A stretch of DNA of 64,000 bases. Source: Drosophila persimilis (taxonomy: Eukaryota > Arthropoda > Insecta > Diptera > Drosophilidae). The DNA lies in the NCBI RefSeq assembly GCF_003286085.1, contig NW_020825312.1, forward strand, positions 6,324,001 to 6,388,000, read 5' to 3'. Both the position numbers and the translations under genes were made by a program. Position 1 is the first letter of the stretch; each line of letters starts with the position of its first letter. Positions 48,359 through 60,802 of the stretch are shown in pieces. The notes under the pieces were generated by a model that worked only from the letters and a program-made list of their open reading frames with translations, had not been told where the DNA came from and did not search any database.

Positions 48359-49720
48359 GGCGATGACGGATATCGCGGGAGGTTGTTGAATAAAAAATGA
48401 AAGGGGGGGAAACATACAAAACACACACACTATAAGAGAAATGAATATGAAATGAACGCGGAATGGAGAGCGGAGTGGAGTTGAGTTGGCCAAGGAGCGG
48501 AATGGATAACGATAGAGAAATACACTGCGAAGCGAAATAAGAAAGAGGAATCATAGGAAGAAAAGCAGAATCCGAAACAGAAACGAGTAAAAAGCAAAAA
48601 TGGAGAAACGAAGTAATACACATTCGGGACATAGGATGTTTCGTAATTAATTAATTTAAATTCAATACTAAAAGAATAAGGAACAAGCCAGACACAGACA
48701 CATACACACACACACACATTCACATACCCACACACAGTACAACAGTCCCAGAAAAAATACAGATAAAGACGAGATGACGATGGTTCCAAGAAGTGAACCA
48801 ACAGCAGACCAGGATCCACAGATTGCACAGATCATAATGCATACACACTCACGCATAAGCATGCAACACAAGCTCACACACCCACAACCACACCCACTAC
48901 ACAACAACAACAAACACACTTAGTATAACAAATTTACCAGATTTAATGTAGAAGCGGAACAAAAATCGTAAGCAATTTCGTGTATATACATATATATGTA
49001 CATAGGCATATATGTAGACCAGATATGTGCTCATACTATATATATATATATATATGTATGCAGGTAGACCCATTTTGAATTGTAATTGAAAATTGATTGA
49101 TTCGATATCGAATTCTCTCGCACCATTGCTGCTTGTTGATTCAACAAAGATTGAAATCGCATCCAATCCCATATATACCATCCCATTTATATCATGCGAT
49201 AACGATAGCGATGTATCCCCGCATGTATATGGAAACGATACGATACGATATATAACAATATTTGAATTGATTTCAATCAATTTCCACGCCACTGCTTGAT
49301 TATGGCTGCGAATCAGACTCAATAACTAATTGAAATCGCATCAATAAATAAGCAGAGAATAAAACAGAAAACAAAACAACACAAAAAGAAGGGAAATCGA
49401 ACGATAAAAGATTTAAAAAACGTAAAAAACATAAAGTTGCCGCCAGGAAGCACAGCAAAGCCAACTGGGACGACGAGGGGGGAAAGCAGTAATAAATACA
49501 GCAAAAGATGAGTAAAAACAAAACAAAACAAAAAAAAAAAACAAGAAAAAACATCAAATAATAATAATACAATAAAAAACAAACAAAAAAAAACAATGAA
49601 AAAGCCGAACGCAAAACTGCAAAGTAATTTTGCATAGTAAGCAGTAATAATTATAAACATAACTTATATTTAATTTTTTGAATTACATCAATAAATATGT
49701 TGAAATTATGTACATCGCTC
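48359..49720 (+). other. CkIalpha 3' UTR with alternative poly(A) signals
   Basis: AATAAA occurs 30 bp past the stop (48389-48394) and again at 49690-49695, with other A-rich candidates between. Short and long (about 1.3 kb) 3' UTRs are therefore possible. The region has CA and TA tracts (48700-48740, 49039-49058) and no coding content. Confidence 0.5.
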
Positions 49721-52700
49721 TGTCGATCGGATCGATGGGACGCCCCGATGCCCCGGATTTCTGTAACTTCGCGACGGAACCTTCGAATGACACCTCGCCA
49801 CTAAATAGACAGAGAGAGGTAGAGATGGTGCGAGGATAGAAGAACAGCAAGAAGTCGATGCAGGAAAACGTCAGGCACAGCCTTTAATCAATCGATCGTA
49901 GATCTAAAGAACTATAGAGAATTACATACCTATATATAAACAAATTTGAAATCTGAAAATCGTGCAATTTCGAGGAAGAAAACTACCTAAATTTCTTTGA
50001 AATGTCTGAAAATATACATAATAGTAAATCCCAAACATTTATAAAGATTATCTATCAATCCATAAATGAGGCATCCAAAGGCATCCCGTAATTGTCATTC
50101 AAAACTCAAAAGAAAACATTACGATTCGCGCTAAGAATCAAAAATGTTATAGGATGTTGTTATGTTGAAAATGCATACCACTTTGAGTGAGGGTAGTAGC
50201 TATTGTTTTGAGATCTAATTGTCGAAGGAATGGAATGGAATGGTTTCGACCGATCCTATAATTTAACGACATTTTGAACCCGTTTCTAGCTATGACCCAT
50301 CGAGTATTATGATATTATATGCAGGGAGGGGGAGTGGAGCTCTTCTTTAACAGGAAGACCAGCAAATACATTTTCATCGGAAAACAGAATAAAGGATTCT
50401 ATTCTGAAGCCATTCACGACCGACCTGCCGTTGCCTGGGATTCCATCTATTTTGGATACTATCATAGTACAAGGACTCGGTACCACTGAAATTTTCGGAC
50501 CTATCCACAAATAAAGATTACAGTGCAGTGCCGCAGTTTGCATACAATTCACACAGGTAAAATGAAAACTTGTTCGACTATTAATTAACGATTACATTTA
50601 CAGATGGAAGCATGGAAGGATATGCATACGAAGACAGCCCCTATAGAATGTATATAGAGAAAAGAAGTCATTCCTTTTTGGTTCTCAATGCCACTGCATT
50701 CTACTACTCGCGGATTACTTGGGACATCCTTGGGACATATTTATTAACTGTTATTTTGGCCTCTTTTCTGTTTTATTGTTCTTAATTTGTGAATCTGCAT
50801 ACATACAAATATGAACATTTTTATTTCCTTTCTTTTTATATTTATATTTTCATTTTATATTTACGAAAGAAATACATACTAATTCGTACAAAACTAATTT
50901 TCTATAGGTTTAAATTGAGAATGGAATACATCATGCACATACCATTAAGGCAAAAGCAATTGCAACTGCAAATAAAATATAAGCTCAAACATAAACATAC
51001 ATTTTTTCAAAAAGCCCGCGCCATGTCGTATTCAGTGCCTTAATCGTTATCAATAGTCGGTTGATTTCGATTGCCCCCTCAAGGAATATTTATGATTTAT
51101 TTTCTGAATTAATTAATTAAATGGATTAATAAATACAATTTTTACAAATTACAGTGCTTATAGTTTCTGTGCGGCGCTTACCAACACTGCTCACCACTCG
51201 GCTCTTTTTCGCTCTCTCTTAATCGGTTAAGGGCTCTCTTTGAACCGGTAGGCAACAACGAGCTCCGTACTTTAGTAACTGTACTTGGATCCATATGGTG
51301 ATGATTGGAACTGCATTTCCCAACTATTGAAAAGGTGAACAGGGAAATATACAGTTCTTGTTTAGGGGCTGGAGCGATTCGGTGATATTCGGAGAAAATT
51401 GGCCCTGAATGGTATCAGGCTGAGCCACTTTAATAGCCAAAAGCTGGAGAAAGCTGCCGCAATTATTGGAGAATATTAACACGACACAGCCGGACATTCT
51501 ATCGCGGCCGTTTCCTGCCATCGTGCATTCAGCAGGCCAACAGCAGCCATGTTGGTCACTTTAACGGAGCCCAGGGACTAGTATTAAAATTGGTATTGAT
51601 AAGTTAATTTTAATAAGTATTTGATATACACCACATATAATGTATCCATATAAACTTAGTTTCTCATGTGTCGGGTTTAAATATACCGCCACATTACGAA
51701 CCGGTTAAAACGGGAATGGCGTGATTTTGCTTTCGGCCAATGAAATCGTCAAAAATGCTGCAGCAACAAGTTTTGCAATGCATTTTTTACGATTTTCATT
51801 GGTCAAAAGAAATTTTGCAACATCATCATGCAAAAAAGTTGCTGAAGCGGGATGCGCAACATTCGGCATACAGGGGAAAAGGATAGTATATAATTGCAGA
51901 AATGTTTGTCATCCCAGGCTTAATGAATGCAAAAACTATTCAGTCTGTGTTTAAATGGTATTTCAACGATTTTTTTAAGTTAAACGTCTTAACGAGACCA
52001 AGAATTTGTATCGGGATCAGGATGTATACAAGAAACTAATCAATTAATTACGTTTTAAAGCAGTTTGGAAAATAGTATCTTTATATATTAAATTAACGAA
52101 ACAGGGTATACCAATAGCCATACTCCGGTTGACAAGCAACAGTCTTCAAATACCGGCAACATTGACGCGACAAAATTGCAACTGTTTTTTTGCTGAGCAT
52201 TTTTGTTTAAACCTTGTTTTAGCCAAAGTACAATAAATGGGAGTACTTAAACGTAATTAATCTCGTAGTAAATTTATTCGACGGAATATCAAAATTTAAC
52301 AATAGGAACAACTATACTTTTTCCTTTTTTTTTACCGTTTTCGCTAAAACCTTTTTTTAGTCAAAGTCCAATAAAAGCAAGTATTTATATAATAGCCAGT
52401 CAAGTAGAAAATAAGTTTATTAATTGGATTAAATTATGTGGGCAAAGCTAAAAGATCTATCTAGTTATTTGCAATCTTTGGCGGAGAACGATTAGCCCAT
52501 TGTAAGCCAAGGGGGTATTTTAATAGTCCACCGAACATAATGAAAATTTAATAATTAATAATAAAGATATCGTGTTTTTTTTTAAGTTCAGAGGAAAGAT
52601 GGAATGAATCTACAAGAAGAATTAACAATCGTTAATATTTTCCACCCTTTACCTCAAGTAGTTGAACTATTTAAATAGAGGGGGCTTAAGTAGGCTTAGT

Positions 52701-52936
52701 TCTTTCTTTCATCATACGAGACGCTTTATTGTTATTGACGCACCAAAATTGGGCCAAAAACAATCAAAGCAATCACCATAGCAGAAATACAAGTAAGTTA
52801 TTTAAAAAGTAAGTCAAGTAGTAAATCGATTCATTAATCCGATTAAATTATATGGACAGGGCTGAGGATTCAATCTAGCTAGTACTATTCGACGGAATAT
52901 AAAAAACGAGGAATATGTATGATGGACCTTGAATTC
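49721..52936. other. Intergenic region, with one dispersed repeat
   Basis: It is AT-rich with no supported gene. At 51866-51935 a segment matches 9249-9310 (exact 15-base core at 51904-51918). At 52275-52305 a cggaatatcaaaatt word recurs in the promoter-linked repeats at about 10083 and 52895. These are the visible parts of a possible 1-kb diverged duplication of 9.25-10.23 kb. Confidence 0.45.
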
Positions 52937-53037
52937 GTCAGTATATTTACTGTATATTTTGAAAACGAGACGGTATATTTTGGTATATTTCTGAGTGTCA
53001 GGCGGTATATTTTATCAATGGGTGCGCGGTCACACTC
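52937..53037 (+). promoter_or_regulatory. Housekeeping core promoter, Motif 6 repeats plus Motif 1
   Basis: Motif 6 matches exactly at 52937-52948 and again, near-perfectly, at about 52969, 52980 and 53002; Motif 1 (cggtcacact, last base C instead of R) is at 53027-53037. It should drive transcription to the right from about 53040, towards the coding exon at 54808. Confidence 0.75.
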
Positions 53038-54807
53038 ACAATGTTATCTTGACCCGAGCGGTTGCTGCTTTGAACAGCGGGGTACATTCAAAATTTAAAA
53101 AACTGTCGTTGCCAACGGACGTGCTTGTGCTTGTATCTCCTGTTGTTTTGCCGGAAACACAAAGTGCAAAGTAGTGTGCCACCGCCAGGATCTTTCTCGG
53201 CTCCGCAATCAAAGTAATTTTTGGCAAATCCAACCAACGTGCATGTTCCTATGTGTGTATGTGTGTGTGTGTGTGAGTCAGCCTGTAGAGTGTGCATTTT
53301 TTTGCATTTCCACGTTTTTTTTGTTACTCGTTCAAAAGTGAGCGCGGGCCATTTGGTTGTTAAAAAAAGCAGTGCAAATACTATTGTTTTTTGTTCGATT
53401 TTTTTGCATTGTGTGGTGTGCATGGTGTGACTGCAACGGTAGGTGCTGAATCAGTGTGTGGGAGTGAAAGATGCAAGAGCAGGATGCCTGGAAGCGAACA
53501 GAAACAGGATGAAATCAAAGTTCAGACGGGAAGAATTGGAAGCACAGAATAAGGATGCAAGCAAAGTAGTGTAGTATTAGTACTGTAAAAATGCCTAATC
53601 GGACACAGACAAGATTCGAAGAGGATCAAAGAGAGAGAAAGAGAATCCCAAAACAAAGTCGCCCACAGGCAGTCGGTAACGCCGTCGCCGTCGCCGTCGC
53701 ATTCGCAGTCGACGCCGCAGTTGGCGTTGCCTTGCCTGCTTGCGCAGCAATAAAATAAAAATTTACCAACATACACACACTGAGGACACGGAGACACAGA
53801 CATGTGATACGAGCTAAAACAACCACCAGTGGAGATCTCTCGCATTCACAGCACCAACACACTCTGACACACACATTGAGCTCCGAGTCACACTTGCGCT
53901 CTGACACTACGTACGGTACGGTGCTGTGTAGAAGAGGAGGGGTCGGTCGGACGAAGGGAGCTTATCTCTTGCTTGCTTTGAGAACGAAGACGATAAAAGC
54001 AAAGCAAACAACACACACACACACACACGTGGACAACACAGAACAGACGGACGGACGGACGGCTGGATGGACAGGGACCCAATCGGCTGTTGCTGTTTTT
54101 GGGAAAAGAATAAAAGGAACAAAGCAAAGGCAAAGGCAAGAAACGTCAGTTTGCACTGGCTCTGCTGTGTGGTTCTCTTCCTTATGGCTCCTCATTCTGA
54201 TCTGCCTGTGCTTCTGTTCTCCTTCTCTGATGATTCTGTTCTTCTGCTTCTACATCTACCTCTTCTTCGTTAAGTGACTTGCACATGTGCGTAAGGACAC
54301 ACACACGCACACGAACACACATAGAGTCCCAATTGCCGCGCGAGCGGGCGAGCGAGACAGACACAACACACAGGCGCATGAGCACTTTGTGAACCAAACC
54401 GTTCCGTTCGCACGTGTAACGGCGTTCCATCATCGAATCCCTTTTCATTCCTCTCCTAACCATCGTATCTTCACCTTCTCCCTCTTTTCAGCTGCCTTTT
54501 TTTTGTGTGTGAAATGCAATACGCGATAAATAGATAGCGCAACAATCAAAAAATAGTTCAAGTGCAAAAAATAAACGAAAAAAAAACAAACCAAATTGTC
54601 TACCCCTCCCCAAGACAACAGTAACAATCAAAAGAAAAGAAAAGATATCTGTCGTCTTGTCCAGTGGAAACGAATTATCAAGCCCGAAAACAACAAATCA
54701 AATTCAACAAAAGGCAGGGAGAAAAACAACAACTAAAAAAATAAAAACTATAGAAAAAAGAAAAAAGGAGAAATAACAGGAGACGCAGCAGCGCAGACAA
54801 CAACAAA
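53038..54807 (+). other. Leader region of the unidentified downstream gene
   Basis: About 1.75 kb lies between the promoter and the first ATG that I accept. It contains a GT tract (53261-53275), a GCCGTC repeat (53680-53698), CA at 54009-54028 and a GACG repeat (54046-54062). Introns may be present. Many short upstream ATGs exist, so the mature leader is probably spliced. Confidence 0.5.
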
Positions 54808-54867
54808 ATGTCTGCCACAATAGTGCAGAAATCGCCATACTTTGAATGCGGCGACATATTCCAGACG
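54808..54867 (+). CDS. First coding exon of an unidentified gene
   Basis: The ATG has an excellent Drosophila context (acaaaATG). The exon encodes 20 residues, MSATIVQKSPYFECGDIFQT, and ends in phase 0 at a perfect gtaagt. I do not recognise the protein. The rest of the gene must lie beyond a long intron, in or past the right edge of the window. Confidence 0.6.
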
Positions 54868-57800
54868 GTAAGTCCTCCTTTTCCTCCCCCCTGCTCTATT
54901 TAGAAATGCCCCCTTACCGAGTACCTCAGAGTACTATTGCAGGCCAAAAAGAGTCGAAATCATGTGTTTGCTCACCATTTTGGACCGCTTTAAATGAAGA
55001 AAGATTTTTTAACGTAATGCCAATCGATTCTAAAACTCGTGAAGTTTTCCTTCTGTTTCGAAGCCCATTTCCATTGAAAAACAATTGCAGTTTGAATCGA
55101 TGAATGTGTATTTTTTTTTTGTTCTTACATTTTCTGTGAGTCAAGTCCAAGTGTTTTTCGAATGATTCAAATTGGAGTACATAATTCTACTACTGCTCAT
55201 AGATCGTTGCGACAATACGAAGTAGGTGCAGGTGCTCGTGTACCACACAAGAGCAAATAAGAGACAGAGAGAGAGAGATATTTCTACTAATCCTAATGCA
55301 GTTCCTAAGTAAAAACGCCAGTCAAGTTTTTACTTTAAATATATGTATGTACTAAATGTATTTTTACTGTACAAATATTTGATTACGATACAAAATTGCA
55401 ACCAAACAGATTTCGGTAAATTTTGTGGTGGGGTTTGGTTAGGTAGAGGCTGGAGCGGGTAGGGGCATGGCATTTGCGAACACCGGCGATTATTCTTTTT
55501 GCGCATTTCGTACGTTTCCGTTTCGTTACACGTTTCACTAGTGTGTGTGTGTGTGTGTATGTGTACGCGCGCTTGTGTCGGTGTATGAGAGTTATTATTC
55601 GAAATATTCAGCTGATTCATAATTATTTTGGTTGGCAAACACTCACAATTTTGATGGCGACATCAAAATGCACAACCGACAGACACACCGACAACGACAT
55701 TAACTGGAAAACGAACTAAATAAATTGTCTGATAAGGTGGAGCGCTTGGCGGGTTTGGGGGCTGGCCGGGACCTGCGAATATGATAAGTTCTTTGGGGCA
55801 CACTTGTCAGTGCCAGTTGCTGAAAAGGGTGAGGTGTGGCGTCCACAACAGGTGGCATGGACAGACAGACAGGCTTTCATTGGATTCGATTCGATTCGAT
55901 TCCGTTTCGTTTCGTTTCACGCTCTCTTTGCTCAATCGTTGACTGATCTAAAAAAGAAGGATTGCAGAAGTGATGGGAACGGGAACGGGCCCTAGCCTCA
56001 TGAAAATCGATCGCCTGATCCGCGCTGTAACTGTAAATTTAAGGAGATGGCAGCAATTGTCGTCATCAGGCAGAGACAGGCAGAGCATCATTAACAAATG
56101 ATAATGATAATGTATAATGTGAGTGTGTGCGTGCGGAAAGTTAGTGGCTGCTGCTTGCTGCGACGGAGACGTAAGCAGCAGTCGAAGCAGCAGCTTGTGA
56201 TCGACAACAAATTCGATTAAGTCAGTTCCGGGTTTGGATTTTCGTGTTTTAGTGATTTTTGTGTGTGTTTTTGTTTGTTTTTTGTTGCTTTTGGCTTTTG
56301 CTTTCAAGCGGAGGAGAGACTGCTGCTGCTGCTGTGGTCTCTCTCTCTCTCCCACTCTTGGACGCTACGGTTACGTGCAAAGTTTGTCATTGACACGAGA
56401 TTCGTGGCAGCGGAACGAAGGAACAGCAGTGGTAGTGGTAGGAACGAGGGAATGGATTAAAATTGAAAAGTGGAGTGAATGGAGTTGGTTTGGTGGGGAC
56501 CGCCACCAAATGGTATGCTCTTAAAAGGGGTAATCGTTGAGCACAGCTCATCGACCAATATCTGTGCCGTTGGAGTCGTATCCGTCATCCGAAAAGTTTA
56601 CAAAGTATAATTTAGTAGCTTCCTGATCCCAGATCGTATTGGGAAAGGGCGTTCCAATCTGCGACTTCAAAAGCACTTCGAAAGCCTTTCCGCTTCCCCT
56701 TTCCCTTCATCGTTTTGTTTTCCAGTTTGTTTTGGTTGGTGTTGGGGGGGAATTTGCGTAAACTAAATGCAGGGCCATCGGGGGTCAAGTAGAACCCATC
56801 TACGAGTACTCCAGCAAAAACAACAACAAGAAACACAGCGAATAAGGCCAAGACCCATTTGTCGTGCGGGGCGGGTTGATGTCCGATAATGTTGCGAAAA
56901 CTTTTCTGTATTTTCTGTGATTTTTTAACGAACTTTGCCTGCCAGCCGCCTGCCTGCCTGCCTGCCTGCCTGTTGTGTTATCGATTATCGGACGTAGCGA
57001 CAGCAGCAGTAACAGCGATTGCAATCGCGATTGCGATTGCCATGGAAAATGAATTTGTTGCTTTTGGTTTTGCTTTTTTGTAATCGCCCCGTCATTACGC
57101 AGCATTTTTGCTCTCCCTCTCCTTCTTGTTGGCTTCTGTTGTTGTTTCTCTTTGTTTTTTATTGTTTTTCTTTTTGGCAGACCGCAATAGCAGCAAAAGC
57201 AACAACAGAAAATTTGCTGCCGAAAGCGAAAGGGCGCACTACATACACAATAGGAACTGTTGCTGCAGCGATCGCTGCTGCTGTGTCGTTTTCTTCTGCA
57301 TGGTGCAGCGCGCGCGCACAGGCGACTAAATTGTCGGAAACGAACTCTTGCTATTTTCATGATAATTTCATGGTCGAAATCGACACAGTATTTCCTTAAA
57401 ATTCGACCTATGGAAACACTTCTGTCATTAAAAGTATCCATTCGGTGGGAATAACTTTGGAGCTAAACAATTGTTTCTCTTATTGACTTGTTTTTCAATC
57501 GATTGATAAACAAATATTATTCCCATAGGTATCATGTCGTAAATGTGGCAACAATATACGGCTCATACTGAGACGGTGGGAATATTTCAATTCCCATAAC
57601 TATCGGGTGCATTAATAAAACTTTCGAACGAAGAATTCTTTGCCTGAGTAATTCTCTCCAGTATTTGTCTACTGTCTCGATTTCCATGATTCCCGGAGCT
57701 GCAGGTTGTTCTACAATTACTTGGGGGATGCCCTTGCATGTCAGCATGCTCGCTCTGCAGAGTATTTATTTTTGTCGGGTGGATGTGGTTGAAGATGGAA

Positions 57801-59066
57801 GATGATGTTCGAATGGGAGGAGGATAGTTGGAATTATATTTTCTCGCATAACTTTTATTTACATCGTTATGAAATACATAGATATGTATGTGTGTGTGTG
57901 TGTGTGTGTGTGAGTGTCGAATGGAGCTGGGTATCTTGGGGCCTGTTTTTTGTGCTCTTCGCTCTTGCCTTTTCCGAAAAGTAAAAAAACGCTTAGTTTT
58001 GGTTTTAACCAAAAAAAATCCTGATGTGGTGCCTCGTAATCATCGTATTACGTTTCAGCCTCGCCTCACATGCCTCACATGCAGCGTATGCACTACTCTC
58101 CCCTCCTCCTCGCTGAGCCGCTGGAGAGCGGAGAGTGGAGAAAGGAGAGGCTCACTTACAAACGACAACGAGCGAGCGACTACATTTTTTCCGAATATAA
58201 TTCCATTTCCTGCCAAGGCGATAACGCTGCCGCCGCTTCGGTTGTGTGTGTGTACATGTCCCGACGATGCCGCCATTGCTTGAGCTGCTGCCTCTGCATC
58301 GGCGGTGGAGGTGGACTAAGAGGTGGAGGAGGAGGCGAGCGGAGTAGCGGGGGAGAGTCAGCGAGGCCGCTACCTACCTACAAATGGCCTGCCGCTGCCT
58401 GGGTCTTGCTGCGACCCGTCCAGGCAAAAAACAACAACAGCAAACACACAACAACTCTTCAATCTCCGCTCTCCACGCCTGCTGCAGCGATCCTCCCTCC
58501 CCCTCCCCCCCCCGCCACTGCCGCTCTGCATCGCTCCCTCAAGAGGCGAACGTCATTTCATTTCGATTCGATTCGACTCGACTCGATTAATATGCAGCGC
58601 AGGCCGCGCTGCGCACTCACCCACACATGCGCACACACATCGACAGGCACAGACGCAGGCGGGCGCTGGCAGAGGCAAAGACACAACCATGAGGACAAAA
58701 GAGGATGGGTAGCTTCTAGAGTCGAGGACTTGATACCCTTTCGAGCCCCTCGTTCCCTTGAAATCAGTTAAAGATGTAGAGTCTACATCTAATGAAACCT
58801 TTTGTTTAAGAACTTTGACCCGACGGTATTTCAAGAATCAAGAATGCATAGCACATAAAAGTGTACGTGTGTGCATGGCCAGACGTCTGGCCTAGCTCAT
58901 AATATCCTGCCTGCAAAGGGTATCAAAAACAGATTGACTGGCGGCTGACCCTAGCAAGAGGATTGAGAGTAGAAGGAAGAGATAGAGAGGTTTGTGATCC
59001 AACCCTGGAAACGTTTGATTGAAATTTTGTTTGAAAATGCTCAATATGTATGTATTTATGTACATA
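54868..59066 (+). other. First intron of the unidentified gene, left part
   Basis: It contains no convincing exon. Simple sequence includes GT (55543-55562), a GATTC repeat (55884-55903), CCTGC repeats (56950-56971), GT at 57891-57912 and an 11-base C run near 58500. A GA-rich and GC-rich island around 58300-58700 has open frames of low complexity that I reject as coding. Confidence 0.5.
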
Positions 59067-60802
59067 CAGTATGTCAAGAAACTCTTTACACACTGAAATT
59101 AAATTACATTTTTTGACTTTGGATAAGAAAATAATGGTCTTTGATTCAAATTTATCAAATTTTTTTAATTCATAACCATTCAGGGATTAATTATAAAGTA
59201 GTTAGTGAAAAAAGAATAACAAAACTATAAATAGGTAACTTACAAAACAACAAAAACAATGATTACTCATTTTTGACACTGTCAAGAAACTCTTTACACA
59301 TTTCGTTTACGAGCTCTGTTTTGATCTCGTTCTTAGAAAAAACGGGACTTTACCGTAATCTATGCTTTTGGCGTTGCTCAGTGCTGCTCTATTTTTGCAT
59401 TGACTTTGATTTGGTTGCGAAATTTTGACCGGGTGACATCTACAGACTAACTTTCTGAAATTTTTAAAATGCCTGGCAAAAGACTAAGGTTTGACGTTGT
59501 CCAAATGATTTACTATAATCACCAGTTGGGCAAATCTGTTGCAGACATGGTAGACATGTTTTCAGTATCAAGGAAAACAATTTACAATGTCCTAAGTTTC
59601 GCGAAGAACGAAGGGAGACTGGAAACAAAATGTGGAGGTGGCCGTAAAAGGAAGATAGACAGACGGGCAGACCGCGTAATCATGGGGAAAGTTAATCCGA
59701 ATCCACAAATATCGGTCAGGACTCTGGCCAAGGAACTTGACGAAGAACTTGACTTGGTTGTTTCACACGAAACAGTACGCCAGGTTATTCTACGCCATAA
59801 ATACTCTTCCAGAATGGCACGAAAAAAACCGCTGATTTCGTCGGTCAATGTGGAAAAGCGCTTCACTTTCGCTGTTAACATGATCAGTAAGCCGGCAGAG
59901 TATTGGGATGACCTCATATTTTGCGACGAAACAAAAATGATGCTTTATTACAATGATGGTCCACCCAGAGTATGGCGCAAGCCGTTAATAGCTTTAGATA
60001 ACCGAAACATCTTTCCGACTGTAATGTTTGGAAAACTTGCGGTTATGATTTGGGGGTGCATCTCTATCCGAGGAGTGGGAAATATTGCATTTATTGAGAA
60101 CACAATGGATGTCAAACAGTACCTCTAAATTTTAAAAACAAATTTAAAAAGCAGTGCGGAGAAATTTGGTCTCATTACGGACAATAGGGCCAAATTCAAG
60201 ATTTATCAAGACAATGATCCCAAACATAAAGAGTCCAATGTGAGAGCTTGGCTGCTTTACAACTGTGGAAAAGTTATTGACACAACACCACCCCAGAGTC
60301 CCGATCTTAACCCCATTGAAAATTTGTGGGCCTACTTGAAGAAAAAAGTGGGAAAAGACAGCCCAAAAACCGCAATCAGCTAAAAGAATTCATACTGGAA
60401 GAGTGGCAAAAGATTCCCTTTGAGTATGACCTACAAAAACTGATAAATTCGATGAAAAAACGGCTCCAGCATGTAGTCAATGCTAAGGGAGGACATACCA
60501 AATATTAAAATAAGTTAAATATATTAAATAATTACGAAGAATTTTGAATTTAAAAAATGAAAATATTTTGTGTAAAGAGTTTCTTGACAGTGTCAAAAAT
60601 GAGTAATCATTGTTTTTGTTGTTTTGTAAGTTACCTATTTATAGTTTTGTTATTCTTTTTTCACTAACTACTTTATAATTAATCCCTGAATGGTTATGAA
60701 TTAAAAAAATTTGATAAATTTGAATCAAAGACCATTATTTTCTTATCCAAAGTCAAAAAATGTAATTTAATTTCAGTGTGTAAAGAGTTTCTTGACATAC
60801 TG
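59067..60802 (+). mobile_element. S element (Tc1/mariner family), full length
   Basis: The element is 1736 bp and flanked by the TA target duplication (59065-59066 and 60803-60804). Its inverted repeats are exactly 234 bp (59067-59300 and 60569-60802) and nearly identical; each contains a 20-base word (gtcaagaaactctttacaca) at its outer and inner ends, the IR/DR arrangement of Tc1-like elements. The sizes match the S element of Drosophila as I recall it. The near-perfect repeats suggest a recent insertion. Confidence 0.9.
59469..60508 (+). pseudogene. S-element transposase with one stop and one frameshift
   Basis: From the ATG at 59469 the frame encodes 219 aa with the N-terminal paired-like helix-turn-helix (SVADMVDMFSVSRKTIYNVL), a GRKRK linker, and the first catalytic Asp in FCDETKM. 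A TAA at 60124-60126 or so then stops it. The same frame continues with the second Asp (YQDNDPKHKES) and the catalytic Glu (SPDLNPIENLWAYLK), 35 residues apart by my count. Near 60350, in an A run, one base appears to be missing, and the last 50 codons lie in another frame ending at 60508. The copy cannot make active transposase but its ends look usable. Confidence 0.85.

Noticed and set aside
58070-58771. A 233-codon plus-strand frame in the long intron
   Set aside because: It is low complexity, has no splice or promoter context, and overlaps other equally open frames in a GC-rich stretch.
60326-60508. Separate 60-aa gene
   Set aside because: It is the frameshifted C-terminal end of the S-element transposase and begins with GTG, not a real start.
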